Assembly: GCA_050181465.1 (NCBI GenBank)
Contig: JBFXDD010000039.1
Location: 1 to 39,149, forward strand
Direction of reading: 5' to 3'
Length of the DNA stretch: 39,149 bases
DNA from: JACRLW01 sp050181465
GTDB taxonomy: Bacteria > Planctomycetota > UBA1135 > UBA2386
A program made the translations under genes and the position numbers. The number at the start of each line of letters is the position of its first letter. The first letter of the stretch is position 1. Below are positions 7,900 to 16,401 of the stretch, piece by piece. The notes beneath the pieces were generated by a model that was given only the letters and a program-made list of their open reading frames with translations, searched no databases and was not told the origin of the DNA.

Positions 7900-9045
7900 A
7901 TGTCGAGGTCGCGACTCCCGATGGCGGCGACGATCGCCATCCTCATCTTCGCGACGACATGCCGATCGGTGGCGCAGGAGCCGACCCACACGCGACGAGT
8001 CGTCGCCGCTCACGTCGAGCACTGCCGGCGCGCCTACGCAGAGTGCGCCGATCGCGCCGGCAAACTGGTCGCGAGTGTCGAGGCTCTCATCGCCGAGCCG
8101 AGTCGAGCGACCCTCGACGGCGCTCGCGCGGCATGGACCGCCGCGCGCGCGAGCTACGGACGCACGGAAGCGCTGCGCTTTCGCGGCGATCCCCTCGACG
8201 AAGTCGAACCGCTACTCAACGCCTGGCCGATCGATGAGACCTTCGTCGACAACCGGGCCGTGGACCGGCCCGGCATCATCCAGGATTCCGCGACGTATCG
8301 AAGTCTGAGCATCGAGCTCCTCGAGCACGCGAACGAACGCGGCGGTGAGGCCAACATCAGCGTCGGCTGGCATGCCGTCGAGTTCTTGTTGTGGGGACGC
8401 GACGACAACCCGAACGGACCCGGCAGCCGGAGTCCGGAATCGTTCCGGATCGGGGCGGATCCCGATGCCGAGCGCCGATCGCAGTACCTCCGAATCACCG
8501 CGACCGCGTTGCGCGACCACCTGGTCCGACTCGCCCGCGAGTGGGAGCCCGATCGGTCGAACGTGCGTCGTCGCTACGAGACCGATCCCAAAGATGCCCT
8601 CCGCCGGATGCTGACCGGCACGCTGATCCTCACGGCATTCGAGCTGAGCGGGGAACGTCTCGCGGTGGCTTACGAAACCAAGGATCAGGAACAGGAGCAC
8701 TCCTGCTTCAGCGACACGACCACAGCCGACTTGATCGCGAATCAACTCGGCATCCAGGAGGTGCTCGGTGTGCGAGACGGCAAGGCCGGCGCCGACAGCG
8801 TGATCGGTTTGCTCGAGAGCATCGATCCGCAGAGTGCGAAGTTTCTGCTGCAGAGCTGCCGCCGAACCGAGGAGTGTCTGCGCGCGATTCCGCACCCCTT
8901 CGATCAGGCCTTCCTCGGCGACGACGACACGCCCGGTCGCATCGCGATCCGTGACGCACTCGCTGCGCTCGACGACCAGACCGATGCGCTCGCGATCGCG
9001 GGCAAACTGTTCGGCTTCGACCTCCCGATGCGACCGGGGAACTGA
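7900..9045 (+). CDS. Imelysin-family periplasmic protein (peptidase M75, IrpA-like)
   Basis: Imelysin-like proteins are periplasmic or outer-membrane helical-bundle proteins linked to iron uptake; peptidase activity is doubtful for most. The hallmark GxHxxE motif is present as GWHAVEFLLWG (G156, H158, E161), and the family's second conserved region appears as EHSCFSDTT. From the ATG at 7900 the 381-aa product has a signal peptide (hydrophobic segment 8-20, cleavage near SVAQ). An ATG at 7921 would leave only a shorter, less basic leader. Longer upstream starts run into the palindromic repeat and are rejected. The stop overlaps the start of the next gene by one base (TGATG), so the two are translationally coupled. 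The partner is a di-haem DUF1111 oxidoreductase, a pairing known from iron-regulated loci in other bacteria. No obvious Fur site was found. Confidence 0.9.
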   Translation: MSRSRLPMAATIAILIFATTCRSVAQEPTHTRRVVAAHVEHCRRAYAECADRAGKLVASVEALIAEPSRATLDGARAAWTAARASYGRTEALRFRGDPLDEVEPLLNAWPIDETFVDNRAVDRPGIIQDSATYRSLSIELLEHANERGGEANISVGWHAVEFLLWGRDDNPNGPGSRSPESFRIGADPDAERRSQYLRITATALRDHLVRLAREWEPDRSNVRRRYETDPKDALRRMLTGTLILTAFELSGERLAVAYETKDQEQEHSCFSDTTTADLIANQLGIQEVLGVRDGKAGADSVIGLLESIDPQSAKFLLQSCRRTEECLRAIPHPFDQAFLGDDDTPGRIAIRDALAALDDQTDALAIAGKLFGFDLPMRPGN

Positions 9046-10418
9046 TGCTGCCGACTCGAGCGCTCGCGCTGTCCGTCATCCTGGGCGGCTTGACCGAAGC
9101 GGCGACGACGCAAGGCGACGTCGTCGGGGACGCTGCTCGCTCGGGCGGTGATCACACGATCAGCGACGTGAGCAGCAACGCGTTCGGCTTTCCGTCACCG
9201 CGACTGTCCGCGGCGGAGCGGCGCGCCTTCGCGGTCGGCAACGCCATCTTCCGGACCAACTGGATCGCGGCGCCGGCGAGTGCGAACGGTGTCGACGGGC
9301 TCGGTCCGCTGTTCAACGCGCGATCCTGCAGCGCCTGTCATCTCCGCGACGGTCGCAGCCGTCCGCCCGAAGCCGACGAACGGGATCGGAGCGGGCTCCT
9401 GCTACGGATCGGGATCCCGGTCGAGGGCGGCGGTGATCGAGGCCATCCGATCTACGGCGGGCAGATCCAGGATGTCGCGATCCCCGGGGTCGAGCCGGAG
9501 ATTCACTACACGATCGCATGGGAGCCGACGATCGGTCGCTACGCCGACGGCACCGAGTTCGAACTCGTCGAGCCTCGCTATGAACTGCGTGCGCCGGCCT
9601 ATGGACCGCTCGGCGACGACTTCGTCCTGGGCGCTCGCGTGGCGCCGCACCTCGTGGGACTCGGGCTCCTCGAGGCCATCCCTGCGGATGCGATCGCGTC
9701 AGCTGCCGATCCGGCGGATCGCGACGGCGACGGCATCCGTGGTCGCGTGCATCGGCTGCCCGGATCCTCGGGTGCGATCGGCCGGTTCGGTTGGAAGGCG
9801 ACCCAAGGCAGTGTGCATGGTCAGACCGCCGCCGCCTTCGTGCATGACATGGGCATCACCTCGCCCGAACACCCAAGGGAACCCCTGTCCGCGGTCGAGT
9901 CGGAAGCGATCGCTCGCGAGTCCGAGGCCGGTCCGGACATCGACGCGCACAAGCTCGCGCGGGTCGTGTTCTATGCGCGATCGATCGCCGTCCCGGCGCA
10001 ACGTGATGCGGCCGCCGCCGACGTGATCGCGGGCTCGAAGCACTTCGAGGCCTTCGGCTGTGCGATCTGTCATCGTCCGACCTGGACGACGGGTGCCGAC
10101 GAGAATCTCGCTCCCTTCGACCGGCAGACCATCCACCCGTACACCGATCTGCTCCTGCACGACCTAGGGCCCGACCTGGCGGACGGCAAACACGACGGTG
10201 ACGCGAAGCCGAGCGAGTGGCGGACCCCACCGTTGTGGGGAATCGGTTTGATCCCCGTCGTCAACGGCCACGAACGTCTGCTTCACGACGGTCGCGCACG
10301 CGGCTTCGCCGAAGCCGTGCTCTGGCACGGCGGCGAAGCCGAGGCGTCGCGCGAGCGATTTCGCAATGCGAGCGCGAGCGAACGGGAGCAGCTCATCGCG
10401 TTCCTTCGCTCGCTGTGA
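9045..10418 (+). CDS. Di-haem oxidoreductase, DUF1111 (putative peroxidase/thiol oxidoreductase)
   Basis: This is a two-haem cytochrome c-type protein of the DUF1111/DHOR family. The first haem motif is CSACH (C95, C98, H99) and the second is CAICH (C339, C342, H343). The family context is clear: GLGPLFNARSCSACH before the first haem, and RTPPLWGIGL followed by LLHDGRARGFAEAVLWHGGEA near the C-terminus. A weak signal peptide (MLPTRALALSVILGGLTEA) sends it to the periplasm, where c-type haem is attached. The exact substrate is unknown; the family resembles bacterial di-haem peroxidases. It starts inside the imelysin stop codon (ATG at 9045), so the two products are probably made in fixed ratio and act together. 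The 457-aa length is normal. It is convergent with the HtrA-like gene, with a gap of only 12 bases. Confidence 0.93.
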   Translation: MLPTRALALSVILGGLTEAATTQGDVVGDAARSGGDHTISDVSSNAFGFPSPRLSAAERRAFAVGNAIFRTNWIAAPASANGVDGLGPLFNARSCSACHLRDGRSRPPEADERDRSGLLLRIGIPVEGGGDRGHPIYGGQIQDVAIPGVEPEIHYTIAWEPTIGRYADGTEFELVEPRYELRAPAYGPLGDDFVLGARVAPHLVGLGLLEAIPADAIASAADPADRDGDGIRGRVHRLPGSSGAIGRFGWKATQGSVHGQTAAAFVHDMGITSPEHPREPLSAVESEAIARESEAGPDIDAHKLARVVFYARSIAVPAQRDAAAADVIAGSKHFEAFGCAICHRPTWTTGADENLAPFDRQTIHPYTDLLLHDLGPDLADGKHDGDAKPSEWRTPPLWGIGLIPVVNGHERLLHDGRARGFAEAVLWHGGEAEASRERFRNASASEREQLIAFLRSL

Positions 10419-10430
10419 CTCTGCTGCGAG

Positions 10431-11675
10431 TCAGCGCGGCTTGGCCTGCTCCGGGCGCGCCTCGACGACGAGTTCGCGTTCGAAGACTTCACCGGCGCGG
10501 AACATGCGCACGGTGATCTTGCGACCGACACCCGCGAGATAGAGCTGACGCTGGAAGTCGACGGGCGCGTGGATCTCGACGCCTTCGAAGTGGGTGAGGA
10601 AGTCGTCGGGGAGCAGGCCGGCTGACTCCGCGGGGCTCGGTCGAAACACGTTCTCCAGCAGGATGCCGTGCGGCGGCTTCTTCATCTTCTGAAACACCTG
10701 CAGTCCCCGAGTGGTCGCGATCTCGGTGCGGCTCATCACCGAGAAGCCGAGCCATGGGGACTTGGTCGTGCCGGCGGTCGTGACGGAGTCGTAGAGGCCG
10801 GCGAGGATCTTGCTCGGGAGCGCCCATGCGCTCTGCGGCGAGACGATCGATGCAGCACCGTCGATCTCGAGCCGACTCAGGATCCCCACGACGCGGCCGT
10901 CGAGGTCGACCAGCGGGCCGCCGTAGGCGCCCTGGTGCAGAGTCATCGTCGCCTGCATATAGCTGGCGCTCTGGAGTTCCTGGTAGCAGTCGCGCGACGG
11001 CTTGGCGACGAGCATGCCCATCGCGAGGAATCGCTCGGGTCCGTAGGGATCACCGCAGCCGATGAGCAGGCTGCCGATCTCGAGGTCGTCGCTCGCGCCG
11101 AACTCGAGCGGCAGCATTGCCGGTCGATCCCAACTCTGGAAGACGGCACAACGAAGGATCGCGAACTGGAGCGTCGGTTCGAAGCCGACGACGTCCATGA
11201 GCACGCGATGACCGTCCATCGTTTCGATCTCGATCAGATCGGCGATCTTGCCCGAGGGGGTTCGGATCGCCTGCAGACTCGTCATGACATCGCCGGGTTT
11301 GCCGACGAAGAACCCGGAGCCGCTCGCGTTGTCGCGGAAGCCGGGGTACTCGCGCTCGGTCGTCGGCGCGGCGATCCACCCGGTCGTCGAGTCACCGTCG
11401 CCGGAGTCCGTGGATCGAGTCGGGGGTGCGGTGGGCGGAGTCGTCACACCGGCCGTGTTCGTCGCCTCGCCGTCCAGAGGAGCGCGCACGAAGCTGCGAA
11501 CCGTCACCACGCTTGCTTGCACCTTGCGTGCGATCCCGATGAGGTCGGATTGGATCGCCAGGGCGTGGATCGGCCGCGAAGCAGCCGCTGGGGAAGAGTC
11601 GTTCGCGGGCTTCGTTGGTGGTTCTTGAGCGGCGGCCGCAAGGGCGAGAATCAGTGGCACGGCAAGGATGCGCAT
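10431..11675 (-). CDS. Exported HtrA/DegP-like pseudoprotease with PDZ domain
   Basis: The fold is HtrA: GSGFFVGKPGDVMTS near the usual GSG-FI-motif, LQFAILRC where active enzymes have DxAL, GAYGGPLVDLDGRVVGI where they have GNSGGPL, and a C-terminal PDZ domain (ENVFRPSPAESAGLLPDDF). All three catalytic positions appear replaced: His by Gln135, Asp by Gln170 and Ser by Tyr251, numbering from the ATG at 11675. The product should therefore be unable to cleave peptides and may act as a chaperone, scaffold or sensor. I chose 11675 because it gives a clean signal peptide (MRILAVPLILALAAAAQ); the frame also has an ATG at 11711. A Pro/Thr/Ser-rich linker occupies about residues 70-110. Gene integrity is good, with no frameshift, so this looks like a maintained protein and not a decaying one. 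Confidence 0.85.
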   Translation of the reverse strand: MRILAVPLILALAAAAQEPPTKPANDSSPAAASRPIHALAIQSDLIGIARKVQASVVTVRSFVRAPLDGEATNTAGVTTPPTAPPTRSTDSGDGDSTTGWIAAPTTEREYPGFRDNASGSGFFVGKPGDVMTSLQAIRTPSGKIADLIEIETMDGHRVLMDVVGFEPTLQFAILRCAVFQSWDRPAMLPLEFGASDDLEIGSLLIGCGDPYGPERFLAMGMLVAKPSRDCYQELQSASYMQATMTLHQGAYGGPLVDLDGRVVGILSRLEIDGAASIVSPQSAWALPSKILAGLYDSVTTAGTTKSPWLGFSVMSRTEIATTRGLQVFQKMKKPPHGILLENVFRPSPAESAGLLPDDFLTHFEGVEIHAPVDFQRQLYLAGVGRKITVRMFRAGEVFERELVVEARPEQAKPR

Positions 11676-11841
11676 GCCCCCGATTGCAGTATCGATCGAC
11701 GTCGGGATCAACGAGTCACTGAAGTGGAACTCACGCTCGCGTAGAGGTGCCCGCGGGTTGTCGAAGCAGCTCTCGATCGGCGCGAAGCTTGTCGATCATG
11801 ACCATCGATTCTTGATCTTCGCCGGAGTGGGGCGGGCACGA

Positions 11842-12561
11842 TCACGCGAGGTCCATCGCCTGTCGTCGCCGAGTTTCCTGGGGTGACATCGTGCGAAGTG
11901 ATCGGCGAACCCGCAGCACAAGAACGACCGCGAGCAACCCGGTGAGGAGAGCTGCGCCGAAGAACCACCACCGCACCGAAGACAACCGCTCCGACTCCTC
12001 GGCGCAGCGCGCGAGGTAGGTCGCCCGATCGAGTCCTGCCACCGCTTCCGCGACGATGCCAAGTTCATGACGTCGGCCGATCACCATGATGCGATCGCCG
12101 TTGCCGATCCCGGTGATCTGCAGCGCACCGGTGGTGATCCCCGCGGGCTCCTCCTCTCGCGAGGTTGCTGCCCACTTCGAGAGCGCTCGATCGATCGCGT
12201 AGTCCTGATTGAGGATGTGCGCGCGCGAACCATCGTCCAGGACCAGGTCGAAACTCGGCGTGTTCGTTCCCGCGATCTCGCGGCCGCGTCGGACGTAACG
12301 CTCGCGAACGAAGACGACCAGTCCGCCGGCGTCGCGCGGCGCCGATCCGTCGAGTACGCCTTCGATCCAACCGGTCTCACCCGCGGGGAGATTCTCGAGC
12401 GGCGTCAGTGCCGCGATCGAGTCACGGCGCTCGGCCAAGTCGACGCCGCTTCCACCCAGCGAGAAGCCGAGGATGGTGGCCAGGATCGCGACTCCTCCGA
12501 GGATCACGGTTGCGGCGACGAGGAAGTCGAACTTCCGTAAGTGGGAGCGGGAGCGCGCCAT
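11842..12561 (-). CDS. Two-TM membrane protein, possibly GIDE/BAM-like
   Basis: The 239-aa product has an N-terminal transmembrane segment (about 15-35: LVAATVILGGVAILATILGF) and a second near the C-terminus (about 197-216), with a soluble domain between. The middle contains GWIEGVL, then VVFVRERYVRRG, then FDLVLDDGSRAHILNQDYAID. This order of a short beta entry, an arginine-rich strand and an FxLxDGS strand is like the BAM domain of MUL1/GIDE-type proteins, which also sit between two TM segments. No RING or other C-terminal catalytic part is present. The family call is a resemblance only. Start chosen at the ATG at 12561 (MARSRSHLRKF); an upstream in-frame start would overlap the divergent gene at 12600. 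Function unknown. Confidence 0.7.
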   Translation of the reverse strand: MARSRSHLRKFDFLVAATVILGGVAILATILGFSLGGSGVDLAERRDSIAALTPLENLPAGETGWIEGVLDGSAPRDAGGLVVFVRERYVRRGREIAGTNTPSFDLVLDDGSRAHILNQDYAIDRALSKWAATSREEEPAGITTGALQITGIGNGDRIMVIGRRHELGIVAEAVAGLDRATYLARCAEESERLSSVRWWFFGAALLTGLLAVVLVLRVRRSLRTMSPQETRRRQAMDLA

Positions 12562-12599
12562 GGACCGAGCGAGACTACACTGCCGAATCCTGACCTGGC

Positions 12600-12941
12600 G
12601 TGGCATCCGAACTTCCTACCGCCGACGACATCAACCGGTTCGATTCGCTCGACGAGCGGTCCGCCGTCACGCACTTCCTCGACAAGGATCTCGCTGCAGC
12701 CGAGTCAATGCTGCGCGACAACTTCCTCCACTACCAGGAGGACCTGATCTGGATGGGGCGTCGTGCGTTCGAGTTCTACGTCCGCGCAGCGATCCGCATC
12801 GGCGAGGAAGCGATCGCGAACGGCGATGAGGACACCGTGAACGATGTGCGCTGGCTTCTCGACCAGCGTGAGTCGATCGATCCGGGCTCGATCGACGCGA
12901 TCGCAGCGCACCTGCCCCCCGAGCTCAGTCGCCGATCGTGA
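12600..12941 (+). CDS. Small acidic protein of unknown function
   Basis: The 113-aa product starts at a GTG (MASELPTADDINRF). It is acidic, predicted mostly helical, and has no signal peptide or TM segment, so it is probably cytoplasmic. Composition is protein-like (Asp/Glu, Phe, Trp and Tyr present in a regular pattern), unlike the Arg-rich mirror frames nearby. I recognise no domain. It is divergent from the two-TM protein, only 38 bases away, and its 3' end overlaps the end of the Kelch gene by 17 bases. There is no clear ribosome-binding site, so the start is uncertain. Confidence 0.65.
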   Translation: MASELPTADDINRFDSLDERSAVTHFLDKDLAAAESMLRDNFLHYQEDLIWMGRRAFEFYVRAAIRIGEEAIANGDEDTVNDVRWLLDQRESIDPGSIDAIAAHLPPELSRRS

Positions 12942-15177
12942 TCCGAATCGCGTTGCTCGGCGCCAGGATGCCGAGCAGCGGGCCGCCCGGCGTGGCGATG
13001 AAGCCTTGCGCATCGACTTGACCGCCCGCGAGTCGCGGATCGAGCGGGATCGGGACTTCGTATCGCGCGCGACCGCCGGCGTCGGTGACGCCGGAGACGA
13101 CCATCGCGAAGCCCGGCACGTAGAGGCGACAGCCGCCGAGATCGAGTGTGGTCCTGGTGGTGTCGATCACCAGCAGCGCGTTGGCGTTGGCGTGTGGGTC
13201 ATCGAGGTCGATGCGGAAGCGAGTCGCACCGAGGCACGGTGCGCCGGTCGAGGACACCATCGTCGTGCCCGAGCACGACACGCCGAGTGGGGCGACGGTG
13301 CCGCGATGGGTCGGGGTGAGCCAGTGCGTGGAGTCGTAGAAAGTCGCCGGAGAGAACGCTTGGCCGCCGTGGACCACGACCGCGCCGAGTGCTCCGTCGT
13401 AGGCGGCGGCATGCAATGCCCGCGGCGAAGGTGACCACGTCGTGGTGCGCAAGAACCAGTTCGTGCCGTTCCATTCCCAAGTGTCGCCGAGCTCCCCGCT
13501 CGGCGTGGAACCTCCGAAGAGTACGACCCGCTGGCGGCGTTCGTCCCAGGTCAGCGTGTGCGACGATCGCGCCGGCGGCCTGGTCGCCGGTTGCAGCTCG
13601 CTCCACATCGTCCCGTCCCACATCCACGTGTCGTTGAAGCGCGCACCGTTGACATCGGCACCGCCGAACAAGAGCAAGTTGCCGCTCGTGCCGTCGAACG
13701 CGAGGGCGTAGTCGGTGCGCGCGATCGGGGCGACCGGGGGCTGGAGACTCGTCCAGTTGCCGTTGGTGAACACGATGGTGTCCGTCCACAAGCCGATCGA
13801 ACCTCGACCGGCGAAACTGACGTAGCTCTGCGATGCCGGATGCCACGCGATGGCATGACCTTGGCGACGACCGGGGCGATACGCCGGCTGTTGCTCGACC
13901 CAGGTGGTGCCGTTGAAGATCCACGTGTCGGCGCGAGGGCTGCCGTCGGTTCCACCGAACATCAGCACTTCGTTGCGAGTGGGATGCCCGGCCATGGCGT
14001 GCTTGGAACGCGGGACCGGTCCGTTGCTCGTGGGCAGGAGGCGCCACTCGTCGGCGAGCGGCTCGAAGATCCAAGTCGAGCCGAAGAAGCGACCGTTGGA
14101 GAAGCCGCCGAAGTGCACGAGCTGGTTGTTCGCTGCGAGACGAGCCATCGCGCCGCCTGCAACGGACCCGGTGGTCCCCGGCCACCGCAGCCATCGCGAG
14201 GAGTCGTAACGCACGAGATCGTTGCGATAGCCGCCGTCCCCGAATCCGCCGATCACGCAAACTCCCTCGCCCTGGATGTAGAGCATCCGATGGCCGCGCC
14301 GACTTCCCGGCGGGTTCGACTTCAGGGTCCAACTCGAGCCGACGAGTTCGTAGTGATCATCGATCGGCGCGACGTTCCGCTCGCCGCCGTACAGGTGCAG
14401 CGATGCGGTGCGGGGATCGAACTCGAGTTCCGACTCGAATCGTCCGGCGGGCAGGTTCGAGGTGGTGCGCTCAGACCAGGACGCCCCGTCCCATTCCCAC
14501 AGGTCGTTGGCGGTCGGACTCCCGGCGACCGCGCGTTGTCCGCTGTAGAGCACGACCCGCCGTCGCGCCGCGTCGTACGCCATCGCGTGCCGCGCTCGCT
14601 CCTGCGGTCCCTGGTTCAGCGTGTTGCGCGGGATCCAGTTCGTCCCGTCGTATTCCCAGGTGTCACCCAGGAGACGCCCGGTTGGATCGATCCCGCCGTG
14701 CAGGACGGCCCGCTGCCGAGACGAGTCCCACACCATGCCGTGGCCGACGCGCGCGCCGGGTGCGGTGGAGAAGGTTCGCTGAGTCCAGTCGACACCGTCG
14801 TATTCCCAAGTGTCCCCGTAGACTTGACCGCTGGCGTTGGACTCACCGCCGAAGAGAACGATGCGATTGCGCACCGGGTCGAACACGGCGCGCGCGCCGA
14901 CGCGTGCGATCGGACGAAGGGTCGGCGACCGCTCGCTCCAGCGCGTGCCGTCCCATTCCCAGGTCCAGTCCTGTGGGATGCCGACCCGATTGCGGCCGCC
15001 GAAGAGGACGATCCGTTGGCGGGCGGAGTCGTAGGCCGCGGCGGGACCCAGGACCTCCGGCAGGGTGGAGGAGAGACCGTCGGTCCAGCGCAGTTGTGCG
15101 CGAAGCGGGGCGGCGGCGGAGCTGAGAAGGAGAAGGAACGCGGCGCCGAGACTGCGGCGCAACGGGATCGTGGACAT
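12925..15177 (-). CDS. Secreted Kelch-repeat protein with lineage-type C-terminal module
   Basis: The 750-aa product begins with a signal peptide from the ATG at 15177 (MSTIPLRRSLGAAFLLLL..., cleavage near PLRAQ); an ATG at 15216 would only add a polar leader. The body is made of about 12 Kelch-type blades of 45-55 residues, each with a VLFGG-like strand and a DTWEWDGTxW-like strand (for example IVLFGGRNR, IVLFGGESN, VLMFGGTDG, LLLFGGADV, VVLFGGSTP). That is enough for two beta-propellers. Such propellers bind proteins or sugars; no catalytic residue set is evident. Residues 628-750 form a separate module (GVSCSGT, LDLGGCRLYVPGF, VPIPLDPRLAGGQVDAQGF) that resembles the end of the PhoX-like protein at 5710-7677. 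The gene follows the beta-lactamase-like gene on the same strand across a 63-base gap holding two hairpins. Confidence 0.88.
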   Translation of the reverse strand: MSTIPLRRSLGAAFLLLLSSAAAPLRAQLRWTDGLSSTLPEVLGPAAAYDSARQRIVLFGGRNRVGIPQDWTWEWDGTRWSERSPTLRPIARVGARAVFDPVRNRIVLFGGESNASGQVYGDTWEYDGVDWTQRTFSTAPGARVGHGMVWDSSRQRAVLHGGIDPTGRLLGDTWEYDGTNWIPRNTLNQGPQERARHAMAYDAARRRVVLYSGQRAVAGSPTANDLWEWDGASWSERTTSNLPAGRFESELEFDPRTASLHLYGGERNVAPIDDHYELVGSSWTLKSNPPGSRRGHRMLYIQGEGVCVIGGFGDGGYRNDLVRYDSSRWLRWPGTTGSVAGGAMARLAANNQLVHFGGFSNGRFFGSTWIFEPLADEWRLLPTSNGPVPRSKHAMAGHPTRNEVLMFGGTDGSPRADTWIFNGTTWVEQQPAYRPGRRQGHAIAWHPASQSYVSFAGRGSIGLWTDTIVFTNGNWTSLQPPVAPIARTDYALAFDGTSGNLLLFGGADVNGARFNDTWMWDGTMWSELQPATRPPARSSHTLTWDERRQRVVLFGGSTPSGELGDTWEWNGTNWFLRTTTWSPSPRALHAAAYDGALGAVVVHGGQAFSPATFYDSTHWLTPTHRGTVAPLGVSCSGTTMVSSTGAPCLGATRFRIDLDDPHANANALLVIDTTRTTLDLGGCRLYVPGFAMVVSGVTDAGGRARYEVPIPLDPRLAGGQVDAQGFIATPGGPLLGILAPSNAIRITIGD

Positions 15178-15192
15178 GAGCACCTCGGATTC

Positions 15193-15229
15193 GCCGCGAT
15201 CTCGCGGCAACCCCATCCCGCAAGGCGGG
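15193..15229 (-). terminator. Two tandem hairpins between beta-lactamase-like and Kelch genes
   Basis: Bases 15217-15229 form a 5-bp stem (CCCGC, 3-nt loop, GCGGG) and bases 15193-15208 a perfect 6-bp stem (GCCGCG, 4-nt loop, CGCGGC). Both lie in the 63-base gap between the stop at 15241 and the start at 15177. No U-run follows on the minus strand. They could terminate the upstream transcript or attenuate the Kelch gene. Confidence 0.35.
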
Positions 15230-15240
15230 GGTGCTCTGGC

Positions 15241-16179
15241 TCACGGATTCGGCGAATTTTCGAAGGCGTCCCAGAGGATCGCCGACACCTTGCGCAGCAG
15301 GACGAAGCCTTCGTTGTCCGCGGTCCAGCTCTCGTCGGTCTGGTCCTTGGTGATCACGCAAAAGACGTAGTCGCCGTGCCTGCCGTGGACCAGCGCGACC
15401 TCGGAGCGCGATCGATTGACCGCGCCCTGCTTCGACATCACCGCGACGTCCGGCGGAATCTGCGAGAGCGCCTCCTTGTTCCAGTAGCTGCGGGTGAGCG
15501 CCCGGTGCATGGAGTCCGTGGCCGCCGGCGACCCCGCGCGGCCCTCGCGGATGGCGACCATCAGCTCGGCCATTTCTCGCGGCGTGGTCTGACCCCAGCC
15601 GAAGCGCTCGCGGTCCGCCTCACGGCCGGGCGTGCGCGAGTTCATGCGAGTGCCTGGGAAGTGGTGGCGATCGAGCCAGTCGTTGATCGCAGTGCCGGTC
15701 CCGGCGAGTTCCTGCAGCCAGAGACTGGCGGTGTTGTCGCTCATGGTCAGCATCAACATCACCAGCTTCTCGATCGTGATCTTCTCGCCGTCGGCGAAGG
15801 CGCCGAGCAGGTCTTCGCCCGGGTAGAGGCGCTTGCTCTTCTCGTAGACCAGCTCATCGCTCAGGTTCAGTTCTCCCCGATCGATTCGCTCCATGAGGGC
15901 GCACAGGATCGGCACCTTGATCAGGCTCGCCGTCGGGAACGGCTCCTCGGCGAGGATCTCGACCCGGCGATCCTGGCGCAGATGGCGGACGTAGATGCCG
16001 ACCGTGCCGCGGAAGCCGGCCGTCGCCGCCGTGAGTCTGGCCTCCAGGTCGCGGTCGTAGTTCGGGCCGTAGCACAGGATCGACGTGGACCCGCAGCCGC
16101 TCATTAGGAACAGACCGAGGAGGACCACGGTCCCACGCGCGCCCTGGGTGATGGCCCGGCAGATCGAGTGCATGGCCAC
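15241..16179 (-). CDS. Lipoprotein of the class A beta-lactamase-like serine hydrolase family
   Basis: The 312-aa product has a lipobox (FLMSGC, Cys29), so it is probably anchored to a membrane on the outer face. The active-site motifs are in order: SLIK (S85, K88), SDN (S147-N149) and, in place of KTG, KQG (K250-G252). These match the Beta-lactamase2 family, whose members often act on peptidoglycan peptides or have unknown substrates, while true class A beta-lactamases usually carry K(T/S)G. The omega-loop region shows RMNSRTPGREADRERFGWGQTTPREMAELM with no certain Glu166 equivalent. It should be called beta-lactamase-like and not a resistance gene. It is divergent from the peroxiredoxin gene. 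Confidence 0.88.
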   Translation of the reverse strand: MAMHSICRAITQGARGTVVLLGLFLMSGCGSTSILCYGPNYDRDLEARLTAATAGFRGTVGIYVRHLRQDRRVEILAEEPFPTASLIKVPILCALMERIDRGELNLSDELVYEKSKRLYPGEDLLGAFADGEKITIEKLVMLMLTMSDNTASLWLQELAGTGTAINDWLDRHHFPGTRMNSRTPGREADRERFGWGQTTPREMAELMVAIREGRAGSPAATDSMHRALTRSYWNKEALSQIPPDVAVMSKQGAVNRSRSEVALVHGRHGDYVFCVITKDQTDESWTADNEGFVLLRKVSAILWDAFENSPNP

Positions 16180-16401
16180 AGGCTCGGCGTCGCCCCGGCC
16201 CCGTGCAAGGACCCTCTGCCCGACGCAGCCAGCCGGGCGCTCGGGAGCCGGCGATAGCCGTGCAAGATGGCAGCGATCGTCGAAAGCGTTTGGGAGCCTC
16301 TCGTCGGCGCTCTACAAACCGCCTCTCTCCGCGGCGCGCATTGGACGTGCCGCGCACTTCCGACCTTCCCCTCACGACCAACCCCAGAACCAAGGAATCC
16401 C
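16180..16401. other. Divergent intergenic region, beta-lactamase-like lipoprotein / peroxiredoxin
   Basis: These 222 bases separate two divergent genes and must hold their promoters. I see no conserved RNA, repeat or clear operator in it. The only local signal is AAGGAA a few bases before the peroxiredoxin start. Confidence 0.5.

Noticed and set aside
12600..12941. Small gene treated as a possible antitoxin or toxin
   Set aside because: No partner gene, no toxin-antitoxin fold or motif is visible; left as unknown.
13558..16107. Very long open frame (849 codons) on the plus strand
   Set aside because: It is antisense to the Kelch and beta-lactamase-like genes, is Arg/Gly/Val-rich without domain motifs, and crosses the gap between two well-supported genes. 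Such mirror frames are expected in high-GC DNA.
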